64,000 nucleotides of DNA, taken from assembly GCA_965261315.1 (NCBI GenBank), contig CBDHDM010000031.1, forward strand, positions 186,001 through 250,000, written 5' to 3'. A program made the translations under genes and the position numbers. Positions 19,581-29,345 of this stretch are shown here, piece by piece (the stretch's first letter is position 1; each line of letters starts with the position of its first letter). Under the pieces are notes generated by a model. It did no database searches and had not been told where the DNA came from. It saw only the letters and a program-made list of their open reading frames with translations. This DNA is from Endozoicomonas sp965261315 (GTDB lineage: Bacteria > Pseudomonadota > Gammaproteobacteria > Pseudomonadales > Endozoicomonadaceae).

Positions 19581-19796
19581 ATGACTGGGGCTTCCCTGTC
19601 TTTCACCATCGAATTCACATTTATTTATAACGTATTATGGAGTGGCAGAATGGAGGATGATAATACAAATGATGAAGATACTACGACTTTGGAAACATTG
19701 AACAAGAAAACTTACGTCATAAGTCGTGTATATATGATATCTACTACCTATCTCTGATGGACTTTCTATCGTTATAAAAGTTAATAGAGCTTGGAT

Positions 19797-19819
19797 GTTA
19801 CCACACTGAGTGTGGTAAC
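19797..19819. other. perfect 10-bp hairpin of unknown role
   Basis: GTTACCACAC / GTGTGGTAAC around TGA. It lies 33 bp beyond the 3' end of the acetyltransferase gene, without a T run. It could protect or end that transcript. Confidence 0.4.
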
Positions 19820-19851
19820 TGGGAGTTAATAAACATCTTAATCATGCTCAT

Positions 19852-20280
19852 TCAGAGCACCATATGGAGGATAGGAAATGGCTTTCCCTGGGAATCCAGA
19901 GGAGAGCGAGACTCAATCACAAACCCACAATGCTGATAAAAACCAACCGCCAGTGGATTTTGCTCGTTAACATCCACCTTGTTACAACCTAAGGTGTCAA
20001 TAGCGTGACTCAGCAGTTGCCTGCCGATTCCACAACCCCGGGCATCATTACGGAGAAACAACATTTCTATTTTCTGCTCATAGACTCCGACGAAGCCCTG
20101 AATCACCCCATTACTTCTAAGGCAACACAGCTCCACCGCAGGAAAAGCCTGCTCCATAATCATAGGCTTAAAGGACTCAATATCGTCCTCTGTAATAAAG
20201 TCATGGGTAGCACGTACAGAGTCTTCCCAGACCCTCAGCAGCTCCGGGTAATCCTCTGATGCTGCAACTTCAACACTCAC
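19852..20280 (-). CDS. GNAT-family N-acetyltransferase, YjaB type
   Basis: An acetyl-CoA-dependent acetyltransferase of 142 aa; its substrate is not known. The acetyl-CoA loop is RNDARGCGIGRQLL. Similarity to E. coli YjaB is clear along the whole length: VRATHDFI near the N-terminus, VNEQNPLAVGFYQHCGF, and a SPLDSQGKPFPILHM C-terminus. The start is GTG at 20280, chosen because AAGGAA sits seven bases before it. It lies downstream of tuf but beyond the tuf terminator, so it should have its own promoter. Confidence 0.88.
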   Translation of the reverse strand: MSVEVAASEDYPELLRVWEDSVRATHDFITEDDIESFKPMIMEQAFPAVELCCLRSNGVIQGFVGVYEQKIEMLFLRNDARGCGIGRQLLSHAIDTLGCNKVDVNEQNPLAVGFYQHCGFVIESRSPLDSQGKPFPILHMVL

Positions 20281-20300
20281 TTACTTTCCTTCCTAAACGA

Positions 20301-20326
20301 GAAACCCCGGCAAAGGCCGGGGTTTC
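20301..20326 (-). terminator. terminator of the str operon (after tuf)
   Basis: Eleven-bp stem GAAACCCCGGC / GCCGGGGTTTC with loop AAAG, 39 bp after the tuf stop on the minus strand, followed there by TCGTTTAGG. Confidence 0.85.
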
Positions 20327-20364
20327 TATGGGGTTTCGCTTATAAATTTTCGATAGAAAATTTA

Positions 20365-21563
20365 TTATTCGAAGATTTTAGCAACAACACCAGCACCTAC
20401 GGTACGGCCACCTTCACGGATCGCGAAGCGCAGACCTTCTTCCATCGCCACCGGGTTAATCAGGGTAGCAACGAAGTTGATGTTGTCACCAGGCATTACC
20501 ATTTCAACGCCTTCGTTCAGTTCAACAGCACCAGTTACGTCAGTAGTACGGAAGTAGAACTGTGGACGGTAGCCCTTGAAGAATGGAGTGTGACGACCGC
20601 CTTCTTCTTTGGACAGGATGTACACTTCAGCTTCGAACTTAGTGTGAGGAGTAACAGTACCTGGCTTAACCAGACACTGGCCACGCTCAACGTCTTCACG
20701 CTTGGTACCACGCAGCAGGGCACCAATGTTCTCGCCTGCACGACCTTCGTCAAGCAGCTTACGGAACATTTCAACACCAGTAACAGTAGTCTTGGTAGTA
20801 TCTTTGATACCAATGATTTCTACTTCGTTACCAACGTTAACGATACCACGCTCAACACGACCAGTTACAACAGTACCACGGCCAGCGATGGAGAATACGT
20901 CTTCGATAGGCATCAGGAACGGCTGATCGATAGCACGCTCTGGCTCTGGGATGTAAGAATCCAGAGTTTCTACCAGCTTCTTAACAGCGGTAGTACCCAT
21001 TTCGTTGGCGTCTTCACCGTTCAGAGCCATCAGGGCAGAACCGATGATGATTGGCGTGTCGTCGCCTGGGAAGTCGTACAAGTCCAGAAGTTCGCGAACT
21101 TCCATCTCCACCAGTTCCAGCAGCTCTTCGTCATCTACCATGTCAGCTTTGTTCAGGAATACCACGATGTAGGGTACACCAACCTGACGAGACAGCAGGA
21201 TGTGCTCACGAGTCTGTGGCATGGGGCCATCAGCAGCAGAACATACCAGGATAGCGCCGTCCATCTGGGCAGCACCAGTGATCATGTTCTTAACATAGTC
21301 AGCGTGGCCCGGGCAGTCTACGTGCGCGTAGTGGCGAGCAGGGGAGTCATACTCTACGTGTGCAGTAGAGATGGTGATACCACGCTCACGCTCTTCAGGA
21401 GCGTTATCGATCTGGTCGAAAGCTTTTACAGTGCCGCTTCCCCATACTTCAGCACAAACGCGAGTCAGTGCAGCAGAGTCAGAGTAGTTTTACCGTGGTC
21501 AACGTGTCCAATGGTGCCGACGTTTACGTGCGGCTTGACGCGTTCAAATTTTTCCTTAGCCAT
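20365..21563 (-). CDS. tuf: translation elongation factor EF-Tu (frameshift near 21480)
   Basis: A GTPase that carries aminoacyl-tRNA to the ribosome. The G1 motif is GHVDHGKT, then the switch I region RERGIT, G3 DCPGH and G4 NKADM, followed by the two beta-barrel domains, ending VGAGVVAKIFE. The frame breaks after GHVDHGKTTLT: the DNA reads ACTCTGACTCTGCTGCAC where one CT fewer gives TAALTRV. Removing two bases restores a 398-residue protein, close to the usual 394-397. It is the last gene of rpsL-rpsG-fusA-tuf. The usual second copy between tRNA-Thr and tRNA-Trp is missing here, so unless another copy exists elsewhere this gene must work and the frameshift is probably an error in the sequence. 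Confidence 0.95.
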
Positions 21564-21726
21564 GTCTCTTAACCTTTAGCTATAGATAGTTCGATTTCGG
21601 GGGTAGTAATACCAAGCAGGGCATTCTAACAGCCATTTTCACCGGAAAGAATTTCTCATGATAAAAAAACATAAAAAATTCTGTCATTTCCATAGACTCA
21701 GGCGGTCTAGAACCCCCAGTTCAATA

Positions 21727-23834
21727 TCAACCCTGGTTTTTAATGACCGCTTCAGCAATGCTGGCGGGCGCTTCGGCATACTCATGGAATTCCATGGTGT
21801 ATGTTGCACGCCCCTGAGTTGCAGATCGCAGGTCGGTAGCGTAGCCGAACATTTCACCCAGCGGCACCTGAGCGTTAATCACTTTACCGGAAGAACGATC
21901 TTCCATGCCCTGAACAATACCGCGACGACGGTTCAGGTCACCCATAACGTCACCCATGTAGTCTTCCGGTGTGACCACCTCGACCTTCATCATAGGTTCC
22001 ATCAGCACTGGGTTGGCCTGTGGCGCGTTATTTCTTCAGTGCTTGCGAAGCAGCGATTTTAAACGCCATTTCGTTAGAGTCAACATCGTGGAAAGATCCA
22101 TCGTACAGACGAGCTTTCAGACCCAGTAATGGGTAGCCGGCGATAACGCCGTTCTTCATCTGTTCTTCGATACCTTTCTGGATCGCCGGGATGTATTCTC
22201 TCGGAATAGCACCACCCACGATCTCGTTGATGAATTCCAGACCTTCTTCACCGGCATCCGCAGGCGAGAATTCAACAACAACGTGACCGTACTGACCACG
22301 ACCACCAGACTGCTTGGCAAACTTGTGGTTCGCGTCAACAGAGCCCTTCAGCTTCTCACGGTAAGCAACCTGAGGCTTACCAATGTTCGCTTCTACCTTG
22401 AACTCGCGACGCATACGGTCAACAAGGATATCCAGGTGAAGCTCACCCATACCGGAGATAATGGTCTGGCCACTTTCTTCGTCGGTCGTGAACACGGAAA
22501 GATGGATCTTCCTGAGCCAGTTTGCCCAGAGCGATACCCCATTTTTTTCCTGGTCAGCTTTAGTCTTTGGCTCAACAGCAACAGAAATTACTGGCTCTGG
22601 GAACTCCATGCGCTCCAGAGTAATAATGCTGTCCATTGAACACAGCGTGTCACCGGTGGTTACATCTTTCATGCCGATCAGGGCAACGATGTCACCAGCC
22701 ACACACTCTTTAAGCTCTTCACGGTTGTTCGCGTGCATTTGCACCATTCGACCAACACGTTCTTTCTTGTGCTTAACCGGGTTGTACACCGTATCACCGG
22801 AGTTCAAAACACCGGAGTAGTTACGGATAAAGGTCAGCGTACCCACAAATGGGTCAGTAGCGATTTTGAACGCCAGCGCTGAGAAAGGCGCACTGTCATC
22901 TGCTTCACGAACAGCAGCAGTACCGTCTTTATCGTCCAGAATACCTTCGATCGCTTTAACTTCTTTTGGAGAAGGCATCAGCTCGATAACGGCATCCAGA
23001 ACGGGCCTGTACACCCTTGTTCTTGAAGGCAGAACCACCAAAGACAGGAATGATCTCGTTCGCCAGAGTACGGGCACGGATACCGGCCTTGATCTCTTCT
23101 TCGGACAGATCACCTTCTTCGAGGTACTTTTCCATCATTTCATCGGTAGCTTCTGCAGCCGCTTCCACCATGTACTCGCGCATTTCGGCACACAGGTCAG
23201 CCATATCAGCAGGGATGTCTTCGTAGGTGAAGGTCATGCCCTGGTCTTCTTCGTTCCAGATGATTGATTTCATCTTCACGAGGTCAACCACACCTTTGAA
23301 CTCATCTTCAGCGCCGATGGTCATCTGCATAGGTACCGCATTAGCGTTCAGACGCTCACGCAGCTGACTGACAACCATTTCGAAGTCAGCACCGGTACGG
23401 TCCATCTTGTTAACGAAGACCATACGAGGAACTTCGTACTTGTCCGCCTGACGCCATACGGTTTCAGTCTGAGGCTGAACACCGGAGGAGCCACACAGTA
23501 CAACGACAGCACCGTCAAGCACACGCAGGGAACGCTCTACTTCAATAGTGAAGTCAACGTGTCCTGGCGTATCGATGATATTAACGCGGTGCTCATCAAA
23601 CTGAGCATCCATTCCGCGCCAGAAACAGGTAGTCGCTGCAGAAGTGATGGTAATACCACGCTCCTGCTCCTGCTCCATCCAGTCCATGGTGGCAGCGCCA
23701 TCATGAACTTCACCGATTTTATGGCTCAGGCCGGTGTAAAACAGTACACGTTCTGTAGTCGTTGTCTTACCCGCGTCAACATGGGCACAGATACCAATGT
23801 TGCGATAGCGGTTGATCGGGGTTTTACGGGCCAC
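21727..23834 (-). CDS. fusA: translation elongation factor EF-G (two frameshifts)
   Basis: GTPase that drives ribosome translocation. The N-terminal G domain (CAHVDAGKTTTTERVL, DTPGHVDF, NKMDRTGA) is intact. The frame breaks near 23006, where GGCCCGTT should be GGCCGTT to read GVQAVLDAVIELMPSP. It breaks again near 22030, just after SQALKK, where a base is extra before GCGCCACAGGCCAAC (APQAN). Removing one base at each place gives 701 aa, as expected (E. coli 704). The ribosome-binding domain IV and V signatures MVEPMMKVEV-like (MLMEPMMKVEVVTPEDYMGD) and GYATDLRSATQGRATYTMEF are present. The gene starts 18 bp after rpsG. Two one-base insertions in an essential gene point to sequence error. 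Confidence 0.95.
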
Positions 23835-23852
23835 GACTCAATCCTCTGATAC

Positions 23853-24323
23853 TTAGAAACGGTAGTGGGAGAATGCCTTGTTGGCTTCAGCCATACGGTG
23901 CACGTCTTCACGCTTCTTAACCGCTGCGCCCTTGCTTTCGGCAGCATCCATCAGTTCTCCAGCCAGGCGGAGCTTCATGGATTTTTCACCACGCTTACGC
24001 GCAGCGTCTACCAGCCAACGCATGGCCAACGCACTGCGGCGCGCAGGGCGAACTTCAACAGGCACCTGGTAAGTCGCACCACCGACACGGCGGGACTTAA
24101 CCTCTACCATAGGAGCGATGGTTTCCAGAGCTTTTTCAAAGATCTCCAGAGGCTCCTTGCTGGTGCGTTCCAGAACGACGTCCAGAGCACCATAAACGAT
24201 CCGCTCAGCGACAGATTTCTTACCGCTGACCATCACGTGGTTGATGAATTTAGTGAGTGTTTTATTACCAAACTTAGGATCTGGTAATACGTCGCGCTTA
24301 GCGACTACGCGTCTTCTTGGCAT
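23853..24323 (-). CDS. rpsG: 30S ribosomal protein S7
   Basis: Primary 16S rRNA-binding protein of the small-subunit head and translational repressor of the str operon in E. coli. Start MPRRRVVAKRDVLPDPKFGN at ATG 24323, with GAGGG seven bases upstream. This is preferred to an upstream in-frame ATG because it gives the standard 156 aa. Family motifs VEVKSRRVGGATYQVPVEV, RRSALAMRWLVDAARKR and AVKKREDVHRMAEANKAF are intact. It lies between rpsL and fusA in the usual order. Confidence 0.98.
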   Translation of the reverse strand: MPRRRVVAKRDVLPDPKFGNKTLTKFINHVMVSGKKSVAERIVYGALDVVLERTSKEPLEIFEKALETIAPMVEVKSRRVGGATYQVPVEVRPARRSALAMRWLVDAARKRGEKSMKLRLAGELMDAAESKGAAVKKREDVHRMAEANKAFSHYRF

Positions 24324-24490
24324 TGATAAGCCCTCTACGTCGGTCTTCAGGTAATCCAGGATCATTCAGTGGCTTTAAACTAACAAAGCACCCTGACCTG
24401 GCCTTACTCTCATCAACCTGATATTAAATTCTGACTCTTTCGAGTGTTTTGTCTGAGCATTACAGACGGAAACTTAAGCTAATCAGGCGA

Positions 24491-24865
24491 TTAAGACTTA
24501 GGCTTCTTGGTACCGTACTTGGAACGGCCCTGCTTACGGTCGTTAACACCCTGAGTATCCAGGCTACCGCGAACGGTGTGATAACGAACACCTGGCAAAT
24601 CCTTTACACGACCGCCACGGATCAGCACAACACTGTGCTCCTGAAGGTTGTGACCTTCACCACCGATGTAGGAAGTAACTTCAAAGCCGTTAGTCAGACG
24701 CACACGACATACTTTACGCAGCGCTGAGTTAGGCTTCTTAGGTGTAGTCGTATAAACACGGGTACAAACCCCGCGACGTTGTGGGCAGGCCTGAAGCGCA
24801 GGCACGTCAGTTTTTCTGACCTTGCGCTTACGGGGCTTACGCACCAGCTGGTTAATCGTTGCCAT
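24491..24865 (-). CDS. rpsL: 30S ribosomal protein S12
   Basis: Decoding-centre protein of the small subunit, 124 aa, full length. It starts MATINQLVRKPR and has TTTPKKPNSALRKVCRV and GGRVKDLPGVRYHTVRG. Both lysines that mutate in streptomycin resistance (about 43 and 88) are wild type. First gene of rpsL-rpsG-fusA-tuf. The next gene upstream in relatives is rpoC, but here rpoC is 6.7 kb away, so this operon needs its own promoter in the 660 bp before it. Confidence 0.98.
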   Translation of the reverse strand: MATINQLVRKPRKRKVRKTDVPALQACPQRRGVCTRVYTTTPKKPNSALRKVCRVRLTNGFEVTSYIGGEGHNLQEHSVVLIRGGRVKDLPGVRYHTVRGSLDTQGVNDRKQGRSKYGTKKPKS

Positions 24866-25526
24866 TCAGCGAACTCCAATTATTTCGAAAATCTGTTTCG
24901 AAAACCGTTTCTAAGTATTGAGTTTGAACCGTCAGAGGATTTGCAGTCCAAACTCGTGCTTTAAACTGCATAAGCAGGCATCAGCCGCTTATGCTCTACC
25001 TGGCCCACAACCGGACCAAGGGTAGAATAAAGCGCATAAATTTTACGGATCGTTAAAAGCAACGTCAAGTACGGGATTCAGTCATATAAACCGATGAATA
25101 ACCCATATTTCGGCAAACAAGCCAGTTTCGCGGGTACTTCTTTGTAAAAAGGATCAAAGAAGCGCAATAACTGCGAAGATCAACACTATATACCCAAAGA
25201 GTTTGGAGTTACTGCTCGGCGGCAAGCGAAGCCCAGGGCGCTTAGACAAACTTAAGTAACCGGGGTGAGCGAGCAGCCTAAAGGGCATAAATGCAGCCAA
25301 TAAAGGAGCAGTTTCAACAGACGACCGGTATAACTGACTGAAAATTCTTGTCTACAACAAACCCAAAGATAGCACTAATAAAACATAAACCAATGATTTT
25401 TAATAAATATTTCAACTTAAAGCCTACAAAAACAACTTCTTAACCCAACTTTGTCTGCACTTATGCCAGACGATTCATGGATATGCTAAAGTCGCACCCT
25501 CACTCACCTCCAAAGTTTAGAACTCA
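24866..25526. other. intergenic region between rpsL and glpX
   Basis: Must contain the divergent rpsL and glpX promoters. No gene is seen. It contains the MITE-like element at 25189-25332; the remainder shows no other clear structure. A TATGCTAAAG box about 30-40 bp before glpX could be its -10 region. Confidence 0.5.
25189..25332. repeat. MITE-like palindromic element with TATACCC...GGTATA ends
   Basis: About 144 bp, starting TATACCCAAAGAGTTTGGAG and ending CCGGTATA. Inside are GGCGGCAAGCGAAGCCC and GGGGTGAGCGAGCAGCC. This order (TATACCC, GAGTT, GGCGGCAAGCGA, a central palindrome around CTTAAG, GGGTGAGCGA-GCAGCC, GGTATA) closely follows a dispersed non-coding repeat I recall from Photorhabdus, Serratia and relatives. 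It has no coding capacity. Confidence 0.65.
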
Positions 25527-26537
25527 ATGAAACGCGAACTGGCAATCGAATTTTCACGGGTCACCGAAGTCGCAGCCCTGGCAGGTTATAAATGGCTTGG
25601 ACGCGGCGATAAAAATGCTGCTGATGGCGCTGCTGTCGAAGCAATGCGCACCATGCTGAACAAGGTTTCCATGAACGGTGAGATTGTTATCGGTGAGGGC
25701 GAAATCGATGAAGCCCCCATGCTCTTTATTGGTGAAAAAGTAGGTACCGGCACCGGAGAAAACATTGATATAGCCGTCGACCCGATTGAAGGCACCCGCA
25801 TGACCGCCATGGGACAAAACAACGCCATTGCGGTACTTGCCGCTGGTGAGAAAGGCTCCTTCCTGAAAGCCCCCGATATGTATATGGAAAAGCTGGTCTG
25901 TGGCCCGGGAGCCAGAGGCGTTATCGATCTGAACCTGGGGCTGCGGGAAAATATCCAGAACGTTGCCCGTGCCCTGCATAAGCCCATTGAAAGTCTGGTC
26001 GTTATCACTCTGGCCAAACCCCGGCATGACACCGCTATTAAGATGATGCAGGACATGGGCGTCCGTGTATTCGCCATTCCTGATGGCGACGTTGCTGCCT
26101 CTATTCTGACCTGTATGCCAGACAGCGACGTAGACCTGATGTACTGTGTTGGTGGCGCCCCCGAAGGTGTTGTTTCAGCTGCCGTAATCCGTGCCCTGGG
26201 TGGTGATATGCATGGCCGACTGGTCACCAGGAATCAGGCCAAGGGAGAAACGCCTGAAAACATTGAAGCGGGCAAGCTGGAGGCTGAACGATGCAGGGAG
26301 ATGGGGGTTGAGCCAGGTAAAGTACTCAAACTGAATGATTTGGCCAGCTCCGATAACGTCGTCTTCTCTGCCACTGGCATTACCAAGGGCGACCTGCTGC
26401 AAGGTATCATGCGCAAGGGTAATATCGCGACAACTGAAACTCTGGTAGTTCGTGGCAAATCCCGGACAATTCGCCGCATTCAATCCAGCCACTACCTGGA
26501 TCGCAAGGATGATGACATTAAAAGCATTATTCTTTGA
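25527..26537 (+). CDS. glpX: class II fructose-1,6-bisphosphatase GlpX
   Basis: Hydrolyses fructose-1,6-bisphosphate to fructose-6-phosphate in gluconeogenesis (EC 3.1.3.11). Its 336 aa equal the E. coli GlpX length. Family motifs are GRGDKNAADGAAVEAMR, IVIGEGEIDEAPML (metal ligands), IAVDPIEGTRMTAMGQNNA, VGGAPEGVVSAA and TGITKGDLLQG. ATG 25527 follows a CTCCAAAG segment, and no strong Shine-Dalgarno is seen. It is followed by yihD after 94 bp. Its product feeds glucose-6-phosphate isomerase (pgi, 52567) and so the glycogen pathway. Confidence 0.97.
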   Translation: MKRELAIEFSRVTEVAALAGYKWLGRGDKNAADGAAVEAMRTMLNKVSMNGEIVIGEGEIDEAPMLFIGEKVGTGTGENIDIAVDPIEGTRMTAMGQNNAIAVLAAGEKGSFLKAPDMYMEKLVCGPGARGVIDLNLGLRENIQNVARALHKPIESLVVITLAKPRHDTAIKMMQDMGVRVFAIPDGDVAASILTCMPDSDVDLMYCVGGAPEGVVSAAVIRALGGDMHGRLVTRNQAKGETPENIEAGKLEAERCREMGVEPGKVLKLNDLASSDNVVFSATGITKGDLLQGIMRKGNIATTETLVVRGKSRTIRRIQSSHYLDRKDDDIKSIIL

Positions 26538-26631
26538 TTCCAACGACCAGAAACACCATCGCATTTAAAACGATGCCAGCCATAAGCAGCCCCTCCCAGG
26601 CTGCCTATGCCATTTTGTTGAGTACTGATGT

Positions 26632-26895
26632 ATGAGCTGTCACAGAATTAACGAACTGATTGAACTCCTCACCCCTGAGTGGCAAAAGCAGGGTCACCTG
26701 AATCTGGCTCAGATCATCGAAACCCTGGCTGCAGAAGCTGGCCATAAAGGCACCCTAAATGAAGTGACGGATGATCTATTGATCTATCATTTAAAAATGA
26801 AGAATGAAGCACCGGACGCCATGATTCCCGGTATTGCCAAGGATGTGGAGGTTGATTTTAAAGAGGCTTTATTGAAAGCCCGCGGATTCAAGTAA
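26632..26895 (+). CDS. yihD: YihD family protein (DUF1040)
   Basis: A small conserved gammaproteobacterial protein of 87 aa and unknown biochemical role. The match to E. coli YihD is clear: RINELIELLTPEWQKQ, TDDLLIYHLKMKNEAPDAMI and the C-terminus DFKEALLKARGF. It lies downstream of glpX on the same strand and may share its transcript. Confidence 0.92.
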   Translation: MSCHRINELIELLTPEWQKQGHLNLAQIIETLAAEAGHKGTLNEVTDDLLIYHLKMKNEAPDAMIPGIAKDVEVDFKEALLKARGFK

Positions 26896-27001
26896 ACTGA
26901 TTCTGAAATTGGCAGCCGACGATCTTACCAGAGTGTCGGCTCACGCCATTGAATGTCATGGCAACCTATCCACCACAGGGGGAAAGGCGGCCTTCTCACG
27001 C

Positions 27002-28459
27002 TCACTTTATTTCACCCAGCCTCTTATACACACTTTCTGCACTGGGACGCTTCTTAGGAGCAGGGTCTGTACAGTCTTTTACCAGAGCAACAAGTTGACT
27101 GAGTTTTTCAGCATTTCCTGGTAACTGTGTTGTATCGCTCTGTTCAGGCTGTCGATCCTGTTTTGGCAGATTCAGTTCCAGCAAGCTTCGCTTATCCGAC
27201 AGGAATTTATCACAGCCCTCATGAAACACTCCTGCATTAAACTGGCCAGACGCAGTCATATAATCAGACAGCGATAACTGCAACACTCTCTCTTTCTCCA
27301 GCAAAGCCTTACCCCCCGGAATACGACAGATCATTACCGCCAGCAAAGAACCGAAAGACCAGACATCCCCCTCTTTTGTCGCGGGCGTATACTGCCAGGG
27401 CTTGAATATTGTCTTTTTGATCAGGCTCTCTCTCTGAAAGCGGCATTCCGGTTCCGGCCAGACATATTTATCGTCGACCTCTCCCGGAAAACGCAGCTCT
27501 GCCGCATGCCAGGCATTGTTATAAAAAGTAAACCGTTTTTCTCCCAGCTTATCAGGCCCTGGCTGCCCTCCAACCACGCTGAAACGTTCAGGAGCAGCCA
27601 GCCCTAAAATGCCATCCACCCTCCTGAGATTACTCAGCTTGATATCCCCATGAGCCCATTGCTTATCATGCATAGATACCATCGTTCCTACCACCGTTTT
27701 CATATCAGCGACGATTTTCGTCACTGATCCGGGCAGCGCGTCTTTTCTGGCAGAGTATCGTTCTCCCAGCCCCCTCAGCAGAGGCCACCCTTTGATCAAC
27801 CCGGGAAGAGTTTCCTTCTCTACCAGCTTTGGCAGTCCATTTATTTTATGTTCATAGATACAGGACTGCCTGGCCGTGGTGGCTATCATCTCGATCAGTT
27901 GGTGGATACTTTCATCACTTTCAAAATCCGCCGTGTCAGAATTACGTGGGCTGCAGGAGGCCGTAGGCGCTACCGCCCGACAGACAGCAAACAGCCTTCG
28001 AGTAGCCGAGGACAAAACAGAAAGACAAGAGCCAGAAGTACCAGGGTTATTTTTCTTGAGTAACTGAACGTTCTCCGGGTTCACCATCATTAAGGTGCCC
28101 ACTCTTTCTCCGGTTAACCTGCCTTTTTTTATAGAAATCTGCCCCGCCTCAGCAAACCATGAGTATTTTTCTGGTGTGATAATAATCCTCTCGCCGCTGT
28201 TACCAGACTTCAGTTTTCCAGAAGTAAACAGAGCCAATGTCCACCGCTCACCAGAATCCATATCATTTCCAGTTTTGCTACGGGTTATTTCATAAGTTGC
28301 CATTCCAGAGCGTTCTTCACTCAGCTTAATCATCAAACCATCATCCGACTCCGCCACGCCTACACGTCTGGCAAAAGCCTTCTGCACTTTGTTATTTTCA
28401 TCACGCAGGAAAGCCTGAAAATGACAGCCAGTATTATCTCCACTTATTGGCAATGCCAT
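27002..28459 (-). CDS. eukaryotic-like protein kinase domain protein, catalysis doubtful
   Basis: 485 aa with a kinase-like C-terminal half. The catalytic loop reads AHGDIKLSN (Asp about 272, Asn about 277). An APE-like WHAAEL follows at about 317-322, helix F GDVWSFGSLL at about 364-373, and the closing arginine region KKRPSAESVYKRL at about 469-481. Where the Mg-binding DFG should be, the best-aligned stretch is RFSVVGGQ, without the Asp. I find no clear glycine-rich loop or VAIK lysine. The first 180 residues match nothing I know. It may be a pseudokinase, or a divergent kinase secreted into a host (inference from Endozoicomonas-like context). No signal peptide is seen. It is followed at its 3' end by 106 bp to the convergent yihD. 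Confidence 0.7.
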   Translation of the reverse strand: MALPISGDNTGCHFQAFLRDENNKVQKAFARRVGVAESDDGLMIKLSEERSGMATYEITRSKTGNDMDSGERWTLALFTSGKLKSGNSGERIIITPEKYSWFAEAGQISIKKGRLTGERVGTLMMVNPENVQLLKKNNPGTSGSCLSVLSSATRRLFAVCRAVAPTASCSPRNSDTADFESDESIHQLIEMIATTARQSCIYEHKINGLPKLVEKETLPGLIKGWPLLRGLGERYSARKDALPGSVTKIVADMKTVVGTMVSMHDKQWAHGDIKLSNLRRVDGILGLAAPERFSVVGGQPGPDKLGEKRFTFYNNAWHAAELRFPGEVDDKYVWPEPECRFQRESLIKKTIFKPWQYTPATKEGDVWSFGSLLAVMICRIPGGKALLEKERVLQLSLSDYMTASGQFNAGVFHEGCDKFLSDKRSLLELNLPKQDRQPEQSDTTQLPGNAEKLSQLVALVKDCTDPAPKKRPSAESVYKRLGEIK

Positions 28460-28621
28460 ACGCCACCTCAGTTAAGCCTTAAAATCAGGCCCAGCTTAGT
28501 TCACCAGGACGTAAAGCGCATTGACACCCCGGTCAGTCGTACTGACAACACACTTAACCGCTTGGTTTTCTGGCCGTATATGCCGATATGGCTATCATCA
28601 CAAACAGTCTGGGACCGATGG

Positions 28622-29017
28622 ATGACCAGCAAAGACAGCCTTCGATTCTGGTACAACCTGATAAAAGTCAGCACGATACTCCTGTTCATCACAGGCCATG
28701 GATCGACATGGGCCGCACCAGTTGAGGCCTGGTACCAGAATGTCTGGTGCAGGGGAATGAAAGGAAAGGTCGAGGTACGCATGGAAGATGGCCGTCGCAT
28801 TGACTGCCTGACCGACACCCATGCCATCGAAATTGAATTTGCCAGAAAATGGCCGGAAGCGGTTGGCCAGGCACTGGATTACAGCATGCTGACCAGCAAG
28901 CAAGCCGGTATTGTCCTGGTATTAAAGCATGCTCAAGACGAGACCTACTGGCAGCGACTGAAAGCGGTGGTCAACCACTACCGGTTGCCCATCCGGCTAT
29001 GGAGGCTGGGGCCGTGA
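28622..29017 (+). CDS. small exported protein of unknown function, possible nuclease-like fold
   Basis: 131 aa from ATG 28622. A hydrophobic signal at about residues 12-29 (NLIKVSTILLFITGHG) is followed by a likely cleavage after WAA. The mature part has the conserved pattern VEVRMEDGRRIDCLTDTHAI then EIEFARKWPEAVGQALDY. I recall this as a widespread family with no named function. Its Asp61, Glu70/Glu72 and Gln83 spacing resembles the core of the PD-(D/E)xK nuclease fold, but that is inference. A longer in-frame start at 28421 would overlap the divergent kinase-like gene and bury the signal peptide, so I reject it. Confidence 0.65.
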   Translation: MTSKDSLRFWYNLIKVSTILLFITGHGSTWAAPVEAWYQNVWCRGMKGKVEVRMEDGRRIDCLTDTHAIEIEFARKWPEAVGQALDYSMLTSKQAGIVLVLKHAQDETYWQRLKAVVNHYRLPIRLWRLGP

Positions 29018-29186
29018 ATTCGCTGCCCACAAAATATAAGCTGGAATTTTGTGGGCCAAAGACTTCATCCTATTTTCCAACCTGAATAAAGCATGAATCT
29101 TATTTTTGACGGCCTCATCATAGGGTGACTATTCCAAAACTCCTGGAGTTGCTTTTGCTGGAAGCGGACAGTAGAAAGCGGTGTTA

Positions 29187-29345
29187 TACCAATCGGACTT
29201 TCTAACTACGCTATTGCGCTGGTGATATGGACACCAGGCCTGCGTTGGAATTCCTTGCAATAGAACCACTATTACTCGTCATTCTGCCTTGTTCTGACGT
29301 CCATATCACCATGCTCATTACAGTAGTTAGAAAGCACGATTGGTA
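29187..29345. mobile_element. 159-bp MITE-like element inserted at the tlyA stop codon
   Basis: Left end TACCAATCGGACTTTCTAAC and right end read inward TACCAATCGTGCTTTCTAAC are inverted copies. They extend through TAC and resume after a short gap as GGTGATATGGAC on both sides (29221-29232 and 29299-29310). The element is flanked by TTA on each side (29184-29186 and 29346-29348), a plausible 3-bp target duplication. It has no open frame. The right-hand TTA is the tlyA stop codon read on the minus strand. Confidence 0.8.

Noticed and set aside
23853..24365. Longer S7 start at 24365
   Set aside because: The extra 14 residues are unlike any S7, and the ribosome site GAGGG belongs to ATG 24323.
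28421..28621. Upstream extension of the small exported protein
   Set aside because: It overlaps the divergent kinase-like gene's start and would bury the signal peptide.
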